DNA of 64,000 nucleotides from Akebia trifoliata (taxonomy: Eukaryota > Streptophyta > Magnoliopsida > Ranunculales > Lardizabalaceae). Numbering within the stretch: position 1 is the stretch's first letter; every line of letters begins with the position of its first letter. Shown piece after piece: positions 12,139-25,164 of this stretch. The position numbers were made by a program, and so were the translations under genes. Below the pieces are notes generated by a model. The model was not told the DNA's origin. It searched no databases and saw nothing but the letters and a program-made list of their open reading frames with translations. The stretch spans positions 8,935,049 through 8,999,048 of the forward strand of contig CM030714.1 of NCBI GenBank assembly GCA_017979445.1. The letters run 5' to 3'.

Positions 12139-14044
12139 ACCTCCCCCAGAATTTGTGTTTTCAAGCAATGTTCGTGTTGGAATACATAGCTTGTGGTGTG
12201 TACATGGGTTATAGCTGGCTGATTACAACATTTGAGGATGAGGGCCGATTGGCCCCCAGCCTGCATGAGAAGATCGTCTAATTGATAGGGTGTTGTCCAA
12301 GTGCGCTGGCTCCCTTGGGTATGATGAAAAAACCAATTATGCCCAACTTTTTGAACTTGTATCATTTGTTGTGCCTGTAATCTTTAGATGGAATAATATG
12401 GCTGTGCAAGGATTGCCCCACATTGTTGCAACATGTGATGATGAACAATTCTCTCTTTTAGTATAGAAGAGATTCAGAACGAGGGAGAAACCTGGTAATC
12501 AAGCTAGTTGGTTTTATCCAATGTTCTGCTTTAATATTGTAGTAATGGAAAAGAGATATTTGTTCTGTGTGCTTTGGGTTTATGGGTTGGGTTCGCATTA
12601 AATGGTTTCAGAGCTATTACCTGTCTCGAGGTTTAGTCCGAAACTAAAGGTATTAGAGGAATCATCATACTTGGTTGTTGGTTAGGTTTGTGTCAAAACA
12701 TGTCTTATTTGTTTTAGCCAACTATGGCCTTAAGATATATCGGCCTTTGGCTGATCATCATCCCGTGCCATATTGCAATTTACAATGTGGACAGTAGCAG
12801 TGAAAATTTGACTTTATTTATGAAATGGCACCAAAATGTTGTTAAGAGTAATTTGATGCAAAGTTTGAGGATTCTAATTAGGAAAGGAGGAAGATAGTAT
12901 GATTTTATGATATGAGGATTCTACTTTCGTTTCAGTCTTTTTACTCGACCACACTTATTGATTTACTTATCATCACAAAACCCCCAGTATAAAATTCATA
13001 TTTAATAAGTTATTATCATCACATAACCCCCAGTATAAAATTCATATTTAATAAGTTAAAAACCCATGCTCAACCCAAGTAGCAGAACTCTTAATCCAAG
13101 CTCAACTTAACCCAAGTAGCAAAACCCTCAGCTCGATCATTGGTTTTAGCTCACTGACCCAAGTTCAACCTGAGCTTAATATTCTAAAATCGTTAAGTAA
13201 TGGATGATACACATCGTGGGGTACATTTCTGAGATCTCACTTTTATCTCTATGAAAAGTATCTATGGTTCTGACGCATCCATGTCAGAAATGTCTCTTAC
13301 TATGTACATTTCAATGTTATGTTACTCCAACACGACTCTTCAGTGATGGTGGGCAGGTTGCTGTCGCTGAACAACCCTAATTTCATTTTGACAAGCATAT
13401 AAATTTTGCATCTAAAAAACAAATACAATATTTAAAAAATAATAATAATCCACACCAATTCTATGCAAATCCCCAAAGAATTTCACACCATTGGTGTTGC
13501 AACAGAAGCCCTAAGTAAATAAAATTACATACAGCCTACAAATTCATTGATGAAGGAATATTTAGATAAATTATACTAAACTCAAGCCCACATAACAAGC
13601 CATAATAATGATTATAAAAAAAATATTCTTGATGTGATTCTTTTCAAATATATCTAGATGAAATAATATATATATATATTTTTTAAATAAATACTTAATA
13701 TGGTTCGGGTTGAACTGGGTTGTCTGATCCATTAACCTGAATTGAGATATTTTAACCCAACTCGGCCAGGCTAACACCATCATTGGGCAGCCCATAACAG
13801 GCCTCTTCCTATTGATTCCTGAAGTCGTTCTTCTAAAGTAGTTCCTCTCACTGTATTTGCAGGAATTACATAAATGCTAGCAAGACAGTGAAGCAAATGT
13901 AGACATATATAGTACAATACACAGATAGGCGACAAGTTTCGTGATCATCGAGCTTCGACCTTAAAAAATTAAATATAGCGATAAAAAAGAATAAAAAAGC
14001 CAACAATATATTGCAATAAGCAAAGGTTCCCTTTGCATGAATTA
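12139..14044. other. convergent intergenic: 3' UTRs of DCL1 and LHY
   Basis: No coding region is supported between the two stop codons. The DCL1 3' UTR probably ends within 12.4-12.6 kb. A direct repeat of period 46 bp (CCCCCAGTATAAAATTCATA at 12981 and again at 13027) lies at 12968-13058. The rest is AT-rich with no recognised family. A soluble pyrophosphatase gene, expected here from Arabidopsis gene order, is absent. Confidence 0.7.
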
Positions 14045-17000
14045 TCATGTTGAAGCTTCTCCTTCTAACCGTATTCTCTTGGGACCATTCTCTTCCCCTT
14101 GGTTGCTTCCATTTGTCACCCTACTCTCCTTAGCCTCTACCGAACACCTTTTATAAGGTTTAAATCCAGTTCGGCGACCCTTGAGCTTTCCATGTCCAAG
14201 CCCAATAGATACAATTCCCTTCTCTTTGTTTTGCTTAGTAAGAGCTCACTCTTTTCCAAGTTCGGATGATCGGTATCGACCTCCCATGACCTACTGTTGA
14301 GAGATAACTGTAATGTATCGTCTTCATCTTTCTCGTCATTCTGCTTTCCATCTTCGGTACTGTTCTGAGGCTGCCCTTTATTCGGTGAAAAGCTCTGAGG
14401 AAGAACTTCTCGGGAGAAGAGAGCTTGGAAGGCCAGTCGTCCCTGACAAGTCAAGAGTCACATAATAAGATTAAATCAGAAATTCAAGTTTAGAATAAAT
14501 GTGGAATCACTACCTACCACTTGTGAGACCTCCTTCCATGACTCGTTCAAGTTGCTTGTAGTTCTGCCTCGACGATTGTTAAGCTCATCAGGTTCTTTTG
14601 ACTCATCCTTGCCTTTCTCATGTTTCTCTAAGGCTTCTTTCTCTACTTCACTGTTGGAAGGTGAGTTGGAGCCACAAGAGGAGCGATCCACCATTTTTCT
14701 CGTCTTCACTTTGGTCGAATCATGGAACCCGGTGATTGGTGCTGGCTTCTGCTCATGATCTGTAGGTTTTAGTTCATTACCGTTTGACCTTGCACCACTA
14801 CTTTCCTCAGAGTCCGATGATGACAGTGTCGGTGATTTAGAAGCCGAATGTTGTGGTTTCGGAGCCTCAGAGAATTCTGGATCCAGTTGTTCTTGAACTT
14901 CCCATGGAGGATCGTGGGGACCATTGACATTCCCTTCTTTGTTGACTACAGGAAGAATTGCAGTTGTGGGTGCAGTAGGGGAGGGAAAACCTGGGTGAAA
15001 AGGAGGGCACAAAGGAAACATTCCATGGGCTGCCCACCATGCCGATGCAGCTGCTACTGTAGCTGCTGCAATTTCAACCATATTAGGAGGCGAATCTACG
15101 GTAGTTTCAACATTTGTGCAGGGCCAGAATGAACCCGCAAGGCTTGGCGGCGCTACATTAGGCACAACAAGACTCGGAAAAGTGGGAGAGACATTGAGCA
15201 ATGATCGATAAGTGTCTTGATTGTGGACAAATGGGATAAAGGGAGGGGGGAAATTTGGCATTGATTGGTGAAAGGAAGACCTTGACGAGCTGCTTTGATG
15301 TTCGGTGGTTATAGAGGAGGTTGGATTTGTGAATAAGCTTGGATTTAAATGAGCTCCTCCTTGGTAAAGGATGGATGATGGAAACATATCAGGGAACGGA
15401 GTTTTCACACATGTTCTTGGACTGCCGTCCACAATATGCACTGGAACGTGCCTTGGGAAGCTCTGATTGGGTTGTGTCTCGTCCGTTGGAAATTTACGAA
15501 GTTTTTCTGGTTTCCTTACTTCATTTGTTCTCTCCCCATTTACCTGTTTTTCATGCTTTGGGGCTTCATTCATGCAATTATCAGTTGCACCCTGATCGCT
15601 TATTTCTTTTACGGAGGAGGGCACAAACTCCCTCAAATTGCAAGATTTTGCTTGTACAATAGATGTTTGTATGTAGCTTTTGCTAGCTGAAGAGATGGAA
15701 GCACAAGGAGCCTCTTGAGAAAAGGTAAGAACTTCTGAAGCACTTTCCTCGTCTAGCGATTCTTTCGCTCTCATAATTTTTCAGTTCCAGTAGGATTCTG
15801 ATCATGTCATAAGGAAAGAGGGTTCAAAAAGAAAAGAAAAGAAGATGAACACATGAAACGCCACAATCGACATAATATAAACATACCTCAAGAGGTGAGT
15901 CGGTCTCCACATTCGGTGTTTGTTTAGCTCCCACCAATGAAGAGGTAGAGACACTGGCATTGGTCTTCAGAGGATACGGTTTGGTTGGTTTTCTTTTAGG
16001 GCGAGGAGGAGGAATTTTTATGTCAAGAGTTTGTCCAAGTGATGCACCTTTGACAAGAGCCTCCTTTTCCAACTGAAACAAAGTGGATTATTTGTTAGCA
16101 TTGGAACAACTCTTGATTATTAGAAAGTTTTCACTTCAAAATGACTAAGGGCCGCAGAAGTTTCATTTTGGAAGGAAATGGGTTGGTACATATGAAATCA
16201 CAGTGCATGGACCGCAACAACTGTTATGAGAATAGTTTGACGTTTTCCATAAATACCTAAAATACCCCTGAAAAATCTAGTAATTTGTCACTTCTAACAA
16301 CATTAACTATGATATGGTGTGTTGTATTGATATAATCTTACCATAATATAAGAAAATAACCTTAAATAAACCTTGATTATGAAAATAAATAGCTTCTTCA
16401 TTAGTTTGTGATTATGAGTACTGGAATATAAAGATATAACTTGAAAAGCATGCTGGTCTGTCATTTTCAATAACATTAACAATGATATGGTGTTTTTATT
16501 GACAGCATATTATTGTATTATGATAGTATTATTTTTTGATATGTCCTTATTTAAGATAAATTTCCCTATATTTTTATACGTCTACGAATGATAGACACTT
16601 GGAATGTAGAAACATGTCGCAATGTTTCAACGAGGGAGCACCATATTCTTGAAAAGAATTAACAATTTCCAATTTCATAGGATAAACTCATATGAGAATT
16701 TGTATTCCACAAATCAAAGAAAAAAAGAACTGCTCTCATACTAAGCGGACTTACTAAGTAGCAAATCTTTCTTGCTTCATGTGTCGCCATTGTAAAATTT
16801 GGCTATGATAATTTCATTTGAGCAAGCTTTCAAGTGATTTATGAGAAAGAAGATTGTTTTTTAAGTGAGGAGCTAAAATGAACCATACCCTTCGGAAGGC
16901 ACCAAGCTAACCTTGCTTCTAATTATCAAATCATCTTAAGTTGAAGTTTCAGATAACTAAAACACATTTTCCAAGAAATGATTAAACCACCATACATTTT

Positions 17001-20000
17001 ATGAGAATGGAAAATTAACTCATAACATATGGGCAGGGTTTCCAAATTCTATTATGGTTAGCTCAAAGAAAATTTGATCTGTGTGGAGATAACAGTCTAA
17101 CTTTAAAAAATAATGGAAATATTATTAAAATGATTGAGAAATATAGGAAATTAACATTGAAATTTTAGGAAATTAATAAGTGTGAAAACACTCAAAACTC
17201 ATGGTATTACAGTAGATAACCAGTTGGTGTGATTGATGCAAGATCAATAGCACTTTATGCATGTTGATGCAGTTATCAAAAAATTGGATTTTGAGAGTTA
17301 ATACTTAAAATTACGAAGTTTAGAATCATGAAACTTAGGTACAACAGAACAGAAAAATAACATGGATGAAGAGAAATGTAGACAATTGCCTTGATTGAAG
17401 ATAAGGCTCAAAGCTAAAGTTGAAAGGTGAAATAGCATTCATGTTCTGGACCACAATATTTAGAATCAAACACGGATGATGATGGTGATGTTGCAACTGA
17501 CAACAATACATATGACACCGAATTATAATGTAGGAATGAACAAAGCTAAGTTGAAACAAGATTGAAGAAAGCTAATATATGAAGAAAATATGATGATCAT
17601 CATCCTCAAAGCCTTATTCCAAAGATTTGGATCAGCTAAAGGAATATTTTTCCTCCATCACACTTTTTCCATAGCCACGTCTTTTGTTATTGAAAACATT
17701 CATATCCTTTTTCACCATCTCCATCCACACTCTTTTGGTTCCTCCTTTCACTCTTTTAGGACCTTCAACATGAATATTTCTTCTATATGAGGATGTAATT
17801 GGCCCTAATTGAGTATGAGCAAACAGTCTCCATCGACTTTCTCACAGTTCACTTCCTATTGGAGATATTGCTACACTTTATTGAATGCATTTATTTCTAA
17901 TTTCATCTTTCCTAGTCTTTCCACTCATCCATCTCAACATCTTCATCTCTAATAAGTTCAATTTATTAAACTGATGCATGTTGACCGCCTAACATTCATC
18001 TCCATAAATCATAGTTGGTCCTATTACCATCTTATAAAAATTTTCTTTCAATTTGATTGATCTGCTTCTATCACATAGCACTCCCTAGGTGCACCTCCAC
18101 TTTAACCAACCAGCTTTGACTCTATGGGAACATCTTCCTCAATTTCTCCATCATTATGTATATTTGGGGTATATTTCTTTTTTAGTAAGTAAAAAATTAT
18201 TAAGATAACAAAGAAGGGCACTTGAGAAGACCTACCCTCAAACAAGGGAACAAACAAGTTACATGCTCTTGAATATGAGCAATTATTTTCAGTGTTACCT
18301 TAACGTGTGGAATGGGTGCCAAGTTTCAAAGTATCGACAAGTGTTTGTACACCAACTTTAGAAAATTTGAATACAGCGACATGGCCTTACAAAAAATAAA
18401 AATGGATGAATACAATCCAAAACTATTTTAGAGATCATGCTTACATGAGCCATTAGTACCTTAAAAATAGAGAAGGCATAGCAGAAGAAGAAAAAAAGAG
18501 AATAAGTTATGCAAATTGTTTGAAATGTAAGATATGAAGCATTTACTATTGAAATAAACTACAAGAAAAATTTTAGAGTGTTGATTGGAAAAACCTACTA
18601 GATAAAAGATGAAAAGTTAAACTATGTATGTCAACACCGACCTTAAATTATTCAATATCATACAAATAGTTGTAAAGGGCCGAAGCATTTTTCTTTTATG
18701 TTTTTTTAATTGGGTAGCATTTTTTATTTGTAAGTTGTAAGTTGTAAGTTGTAGCACTTTACATTATAATTTACATAATTATTCCTAAAATGACACTTTC
18801 ATTTTAATATGTCAAAATGAGATCATATGATGTAGCACTTTAATGATATCATATGATGTTTTTTACATGTCTAGAAGTGTCGTGCCATGTTGAAGAGTAT
18901 CCAAGTGCCAATCGACATGACAAAAATTCTTAAAATATAATTGCGAAAGTAACTAACACTAACACTTCATCCATAACCAGAGAAAACAAATACAAGCATA
19001 AAATTGACCCTATTATAGACCAATTGTAGTTGGGAACTCATTTTTCTCCTCCTCATTTACCCTCACACAGGTCACAATCCATTCAGACATGTCCTTAACT
19101 ATATTAATGTATCCATTCAGTACTCCCTTTTTTCTCAAAATGCATCATAATAGCGCTCTTGGGTACTTTTGTCCTATTCTTTCTCTAAGTCATGAAAATC
19201 ATATGAAGGATATTTCTCTTTTGCTTATACTTCTTTACCATTTGTCTGAGAGTAAGGCTAGCCTTACTAAGTAAGATTTCAAATCTTACTAAGGTTCGTT
19301 GGGCTTTGTGGCATCCAAAAACATAATCCCATGCCATAGGAATGTAAAGGTCAAAATTCTATGAACTTTAAAAAGTTTATTTTTTCACCGTTAAATTTTA
19401 AATTTAATTTAGGAGTTCGGTGTTTGGTGTTCACTGTTCAGTAGTAGTCCATTTTCAAAACCTTGGATCAAGCCCAAAATATATACTTTTTTGGATCTGA
19501 GCTTTTTCATGAAATCTAAAGGGCTGTGGTGTTGGATTTGCCAATTTGGTAATCCATATGAGCTCAACGATTCTTTTACTATATTAGTAAGGAAAGTGGT
19601 TTTCTTTGTCTAATTAGAAAATTTGACTCAATAGTTGATTTACCTGAAATAAAACTATTGATTCTTTGATATGTTAATTGTTTTTTCTTAACAATTTTTC
19701 AATCATTCTTTCCTACAATTTCATAGCATGACTTATACAAGGCCGACTTAAGCATAAGGCAAGTAAGGTGGTTGCCTAAGGGCCGGATTAAGCATAAGAC
19801 AAGTGAGGTGGTTGCCTAAGGCCCCACTTCAGATAAGGTCCCCTAAAAATAAAAAACTCTTTGCAGGATCCTCTTAAGTAAATACCACATTTGGAAGTTT
19901 TAAAAAAAAAATCGAAAGGCTCCCATTGAAAGTTGAAAAAAAAAAAAAAGAATTAGTTAGTATATTTGCATCTCAAAAATAATAAGAATAGATTTTAAAT

Positions 20001-20950
20001 AAATATTTTATTAATATTTATAAATTAATTAATAATTTTTTATATTAATATATTGAATATAAAGGAGGCCTCATTTAAAATCTTTGCTTTAGACCCCAAC
20101 TTGTATTGAGCCTGCCCTGGACCTGATAGTTGATACATCGTGCATACAATTGTAAACCCTGAACGCAGCTCCCCATATTTATAAAATATGAAAAGATAAT
20201 AAACATCCAAGAAAAGACATAGGACGAGACAAAACAAAGGTAAATATTGAAATAATTCAGAACTCTAAATGCCTAATTTATTAATTTTGTTTCACGGGCT
20301 ATGTAGTTTAGCATAAAATACCAAATAGAAGCAGCACTGCTATGACTTCTATATAAGAAAATGGTGAGAAGCTACCAATAGACCTTTGAGAAGAACTTCT
20401 GTGCATGACTTCTGATCTGCACAGCTGTCTTTGTCCCAATATGTTCTGCACAACAGAAAAAAGCAACAGAAGAGAGCGAATGGATCTCTAAACATTAAAC
20501 ATAGAATTCCAAGTTATTTCTAACATGAAAACACCAATGGATCCAAATCCATGGATCAAAACACCAAAACACTGAACTCCTTCACCACCTCTAACATAAA
20601 ATTAACAACTCATCTGAATCTGTGTACACTCAAGTAATTTCGATTCAAGTTTTAAGTATTAAACCATGACAAATTCGGAGAAGTATAAAATCCAGTAAAA
20701 AATAGAACCTTCAATTCGCTGCCAAGCTCGACCATACAGTTTCAACGCTTCTAAGAATCTGCTATGCTCTTCGTCTGTCCATCTCTCTCGTTGCTTTGTA
20801 ATAGTGTACGGTTTCCTCGTCTGCAAACTCAGACATCCACTCAAAATTAATGATTCCATTTTACGATTGAAACAAACAAATTGATAAAAAAAAAAATTCT
20901 TTCCAAATCACCTTTATAATGAGTTCTTCTACGGATGAATATGTTTCCAT
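14045..20950 (-). CDS. LHY: LHY/CCA1 circadian-clock MYB transcription factor, frame interrupted
   Basis: Morning-phased nuclear repressor that binds evening elements. Exons on the - strand: 20950-20912 (ATG, METYSSVEELIIK), 20820-20709, 20445-20384, 16072-15887, 15797-14518, 14442-14045. The single MYB repeat spans residues 14-71 and ends in the class signature SHAQKFF (63-69). Conserved blocks follow: PPPRPKRKPTKPYP, AAATVAAASAWWAAHG, VDRSSCGSNSPS, GRLAFQALFSREVLPQSFSP, and in another frame RTGFKPYKRCS then the end motif RLEGEAST. Two places need a 1-nt change to stay in frame: near 15774 (after ...NPTGTEK) and near 14230-14256 (after ...LEKSEL). Without them the reading stops early or ends at 14137 with an unrelated tail. 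Either this copy is damaged or the assembly has indel errors. The intron after the MYB exons is 4.3 kb, repeat-filled. Non-coding 5' exons probably lie at 20.95-21.65 kb. Confidence 0.92.
17786..18125 (-). pseudogene. degraded LINE reverse-transcriptase C-terminal remnant in LHY intron
   Basis: Read on the - strand this stretch gives, with several stops, the blocks GWLKWRCT, GVLCDR, KLKENFYKMVIGPTMIYG and LRWMSGKTRKDEIRNK. These follow the order seen in plant LINE reverse transcriptases (WMKWR..GVLCDR..KFYR.AIRPAMLYG..MLRWM.G.TRKD.IRN). Clearly non-functional. Confidence 0.75.
19249..19600. mobile_element. MITE in LHY long intron, sibling of the DCL1 intron 8 copy
   Basis: It begins with AAGGCTAGCCTTACTAAGTAAG and ends with TATTAGTAAGG. 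Interior phrases match 4797-5182 in the opposite orientation, including 'aatcccatgccataggaatg'-like and 'gggctgtggtgttgg'-like segments. The similarity is divergent. Confidence 0.5.
19740..20120. repeat. DNA-element remnant with a short internal tandem duplication
   Basis: Two adjacent units of about 44 bp (GGCCGACTTAAGCATAAGGC near 19741 and GGCCGGATTAAGCATAAGAC near 19785, each ending GTGGTTGCCTAAG) start the element. Its far end reads TTGTATTGAGCCTGCCCTGG. The family is not certain. It sits inside the LHY intron. Confidence 0.45.
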
Positions 20951-21660
20951 TGCTTGACGTTCTGTTTCAAATCCTCGGCTATAAACAGGGGGAACAAGTA
21001 CAAGATCCTTCTACCATCTCTCTCTCCATTCGATTCTTGATCTGATCTCTCCACGGCACCGAAAACTTCACAAGTTAGATCTAACACACAAATCAATAAA
21101 ATTACCTAAATAAAGAACCATGTTTCCATCTAACAGTTCCAATCGATTAAAAAAAAAAACGAAAAAAAAAAAATCTTTCTTTTTTCCTTTTACAGAATCC
21201 ACTGTAACAGCAAAGATTCTCTAAATCAAAACGACTGCAAACAATCCATTAAAAGAAAACTCATTCCTTATTTCAGAATTCTCACCAAAACGAACCGGAA
21301 GACGCCCAAACCTTAAAATGTAAAGGAAACCAAATCAGTAATCGAAAGCGATCCACATAACGAGTGATCAGTCTTCTTCAAAAATACCATAAAAACCCTA
21401 AAAATAAAAAAAATTTACCACTCCAGATCGCCATAGAAGAATGAATCTCTCGTCTCTCAGATCTTCTCCACGATCACACCACTCATCGGAAACTCGCAGG
21501 AACTGTAAATTTCAGCAGTGTTGATCGGAATCTCACACAGTTTCACCTGAACTACGAAAAACAAGTAGAAGAACTAAAGAGAGAAACAGAGCTGAGAAGA
21601 AGAGTTTTTGGATTTCCGTGGTGGAGACCTAAAAGCAGTAGTTGGTTCTCTCTCTGAGAG
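20951..21660 (-). other. probable 5' UTR exons and intron(s) of LHY
   Basis: Upstream of the ATG the - strand reads pyrimidine-rich leader-like sequence with stop codons and candidate splice sites (donor near GGAGTG|GTAAATTT, acceptor near TTTGCAG|TCGTTTTG). Non-coding leader exons are known for LHY in other plants. Exact borders cannot be set without RNA data. Confidence 0.5.
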
Positions 21661-21800
21661 AAACTCAAGAAGCAATCTTAGCCACATAGTATTTTTGTGG
21701 ATTTATTAATTGGAAAATTAAATCTTTTTTTATTTGAGGCTGGCATGCAAGGAAAGTTCACTTTGTGCGTAGAACGAGAAAGCGCTTCACTCGATTATGA

Positions 21801-21806
21801 CACGTG
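21801..21806. promoter_or_regulatory. G-box CACGTG upstream of LHY
   Basis: A perfect CACGTG within GACACGTGGC, about 150 bp upstream of the probable LHY leader. G-boxes near the start site mediate light and clock input in Arabidopsis LHY and CCA1. A role here is inferred from position only. I saw no evening element in 21.66-22.08 kb. Confidence 0.5.
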
Positions 21807-22083
21807 GCAGCACATTAGTTGCAGAGTGTTGGCTCCGCTGCGCTTTTATGCGAGAAAAGAGAGAGCAATTGTCGTCCACAAAAATGGGGAGGCTTTAAGT
21901 TCTTGATGCCACGCGGCGGTTTAGGAAACCGTCTGTATCCCGTAGCCTACATTTGTGAGTTTTTAATGTGTTGTCTTTTTCTTGGGAAACGTTGGTAGAC
22001 GCCGGTCTTTAATGAGGATGACCGGCGTGAGAGGTTTTAACGTGCGCCGCGTGACGTTTGATAAATTTCTAACCACATAATGG

Positions 22084-22740
22084 ATAGTGTCCGGATCGGA
22101 TCGTGATCGATTTGGAACCGATCCAATAAAGATCAGATCAGACTCTTATAGGATCGGGGTTTTTTTTTTATCGGATCACAATATTAAAATCCAGATCTAA
22201 TCCATTAACAACTGGATTGGATCCAAATCGGGCCAAACCTGATTTTATATATAAAATCCATGTAAACTTTATATATCTCGAGAGAGTGAGCTCAAGAGCC
22301 TATAACTTTATATATCTGCCCGTGCTAAAACTTCTAACCCTAATTCACAAGTTGAAGAATCATGAGTAGTTAATTTTAAATCACTTTTGATGGGATTAAA
22401 AGTTTTTGAATGAGGTAAATTTTTGTGAGGATGATCTCTACAGCATAGAAATCATACTCACATTTTGAAATTTTTAGCCCATATAAGACAAAATATGTTA
22501 ACTATTTTATTTGGCTCTTGAACCAGACCCCTTAACAATTATATAATATAATATAATATAATATATATACTTTCTAACATCTTATCGGATTGGGACATGA
22601 TTGATCCAGATCCAATCCAATAAGATATCGGATCGGATCGTTATCGAAATTCAAAACATCGATCTAGACCCATAATTATTGAATCGAAATTCGGGTTTGA
22701 TCCGATCCGATCCGATCCATTGACAGTCATACATATGTAA
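22084..22740. repeat. GGATCGGATCGG-rich dispersed element
   Basis: Both ends are rich in GGATCGGATC / GATCCGATCC (start near 22090, end near 22720), giving an inverted arrangement. The interior is AT-rich. A related TE-like tract occurs in intron 2 of OMT2 (48.3-48.75 kb) and OMT3 (58.3-58.8 kb). No coding frame seen. Confidence 0.5.
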
Positions 22741-25051
22741 TTGCCATGGCCAATGGATTAGGTTTGTATCGGATCGGATCGATTTAGGACCAATTTGATG
22801 ATGTTAGGATACAAATCCAATACATTAACAATCAGATGTGATCTGGTTTGGATCTAATTCAATTTAATATACAAAATCTAATTAAACTTCATGTATTTAA
22901 CAAAATATATGAACTTTATTACAATTTATTTGTTTGGGACATGGTTGATTTAGAACCTATCCTATAGGGCTATCAAATCATGATCCTTATCGAACCTGAA
23001 TCCTTGAATTAGATTCAAATTATTGGATTGAAAAGATTTGGTTTCGGGTCTGATCCAATTCATATTGACAATCCTAGTAAGGAGTATGGGCAGTTGTCAA
23101 CGTACAAGATGGCTTGCTTGAGCCCTAACTCAATCATAAACCCTAAATATATGAGTTGCACCCAAGTCCAATCCCAAACCCCAATGGGCTTGAATTGGCC
23201 AAGTCCTGATCACCACACAAGGCCTTGGGTCAGGCACGGGCTTTGTTTAGGATTCTTTTTTAACATATGTTTAGATTAATAATAATTTTGGAAATTAAGA
23301 TTAATGATCAAGTAGTCTATCAGAGAAGCTTGGCAAGGGGGGTTGCATGTCGTCAGTTTGAAAAACATAGAGGTCTCTCCAATATCGAAGAAAATGTGAG
23401 GGGCTAAATCATCATTTTTTTAAATGTTGAATGGCTTGGGATACGTATGTGATTAGCTTGAAAAACATAAGGAGGTATATCAAATATCAATAAAAAAATA
23501 AGAGGGCTAATCAGTGAATTTTGTTAAATATCAAATATCAAATATCACACAATAAGATATATGTTAGATAGAAATCAATACCAAATTGACAAATCAAATG
23601 GTCATCTAAAGACATGGATAGACTAATTGGAAATGACCTTTAACCTCGAAACAAAAGCCCTTTTTCCTTCCCAAAACCCCAGTCATCTTCAAGAGACAGC
23701 TGTGTACCACTACTTCAAAGGGAACTTGTGGACCACTGCCCAGATTATGTGAGTGTACTGTTTTACAATTGTAGTGGCTATACTTCCCTCAGTAAGCCAA
23801 TTGTATATCTGACTTGTGAAACAAAATGATGATTTTAGCCTCCTACATGAAAATGTGGAGGATAAGGTGTCCTCCAAATCTGGCCATTTTGAGGGGGATT
23901 TACTCATTTTTATTAGAGAATAAGATACATTGTATCTTTTGTCGGTTTATCTCATAACAAATGAAAGGAACAATGATACAATGCATCTCATGCATCTTAA
24001 TACAAAGCATCTTATTCTTTAACACATTTTATTTCAATACTTGAAGCATCAGATTCAAACTTCTTGTCAACTTTTATGATTGAATTTTGACCACCAATAG
24101 AGTGAAGGTCACCCGCAAGGGTGCATCGTCACTTACCTGATGCGTGTGATGTGCGAGTGTTGCACATGCCCTAAGACCAGTCTTTGGACAAGACCATGGT
24201 CTATGGCTTAGCCAAAGCCCAGATACGAGCATGGTCCGCTGTGTACAGGGATACCTGGTCCGCTATATCATCTTTAGGTTTATTCCTTGTTTCCAAATAT
24301 ATTTTTCCAACATGGGCATTGTGTTAATTTCTTTCAAAGTTATTCTTAAAAGAATTCTAACTTTGTGATCTTCCCAAAACTCTTTACGAACCTTTAATAC
24401 AAAATTGTTATGATATCTTCTATCCGAACCAACATTCCTTACTAATATCAACTAAGCTTTATACCATGCTCTAATATCAATTGCCCCCCCCACTCAATTT
24501 TTTTTTGCCTCCCTTTATTTTCAACTAATAACATACCCCATTTGCCCCTACTCCCTTGCCTCTCTCTAATTTTTGCCCCTTCCCCTCAATATTTTGATGA
24601 TGACATTGCCCCCTTGACTTGGGCCTTTTCTCATAGACTAATTGAAAATGATCAAAATATCCTTTTCTTCAACCTCTAACAAAAAACCTTCGAATTTTTA
24701 TTCGAAAACCGTTAAACTTCAAGCTCTTTGACCTTACCATTAAATATAATTTTTCCCCCCACTACAAGAAAATCGTGGCTCCATCCCTTTGAAATCAATG
24801 GGGAACATCAACTATGACAAAGCCAAAGGCATGGTCCACCATGGTATGGGACCTCCTGAGGTGCCCATGACTTTGATCATTTATATAATTTTTATTTCGT
24901 AAGTACCATGAGAAGGTGTTTGGTTGCAGCATTTTATGCATTGGGGACCTGAATTATATGGTATTATCGCGTGGGCTCAAGCCCAAGTTTCATCTGTGGG
25001 CGCGTAATCCATATTTAGATTTAGTTTACATAAGATACCCTTTATTTTAGA

Positions 25052-25164
25052 GAGCTGTTATTGCCACACTAATTTTTTCTAAGCCACCCCAATATGTATG
25101 CAATTTTTTGATGAATTACATATGAATCGGGGTGGCTTTATCAAAAGTTGGTGTGCAATAGAAT
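25052..25164. mobile_element. small MITE with inverted ends
   Basis: GAGCTGTTATTGCCACACTA at the left is mirrored by TTGGTGTGCAATAGAATC at the right. Inner arms (AAGCCACCCC / GGGGTGGCTT) extend the hairpin. The end motif resembles that of the intron 14 MITE in DCL1 (GAGCTGCTATTG), so they may be one family. Confidence 0.6.

Noticed and set aside
11943..12365. 140-codon - strand frame over the DCL1 end
   Set aside because: Antisense shadow of the last DCL1 exon and 3' UTR.
12139..14044. Hidden pyrophosphatase (PPa1) exons
   Set aside because: Both strands were read for pyrophosphatase motifs and none appeared.
15747..15797. Alternative acceptor at 15747 as the true LHY exon 5 start
   Set aside because: It restores the frame but discards NPTGTEK, which resembles the LHY family; kept only as an option.
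21697..21906. 69-codon open frame upstream of LHY
   Set aside because: Lies in the LHY promoter, no family resemblance; better explained by regulatory sequence including the G-box.
24263..24451. 62-codon - strand frame resembling a peptide
   Set aside because: Next to a degenerate CCATGCTCTAATATCAA motif like a retroelement primer site; no domain, likely decayed repeat.
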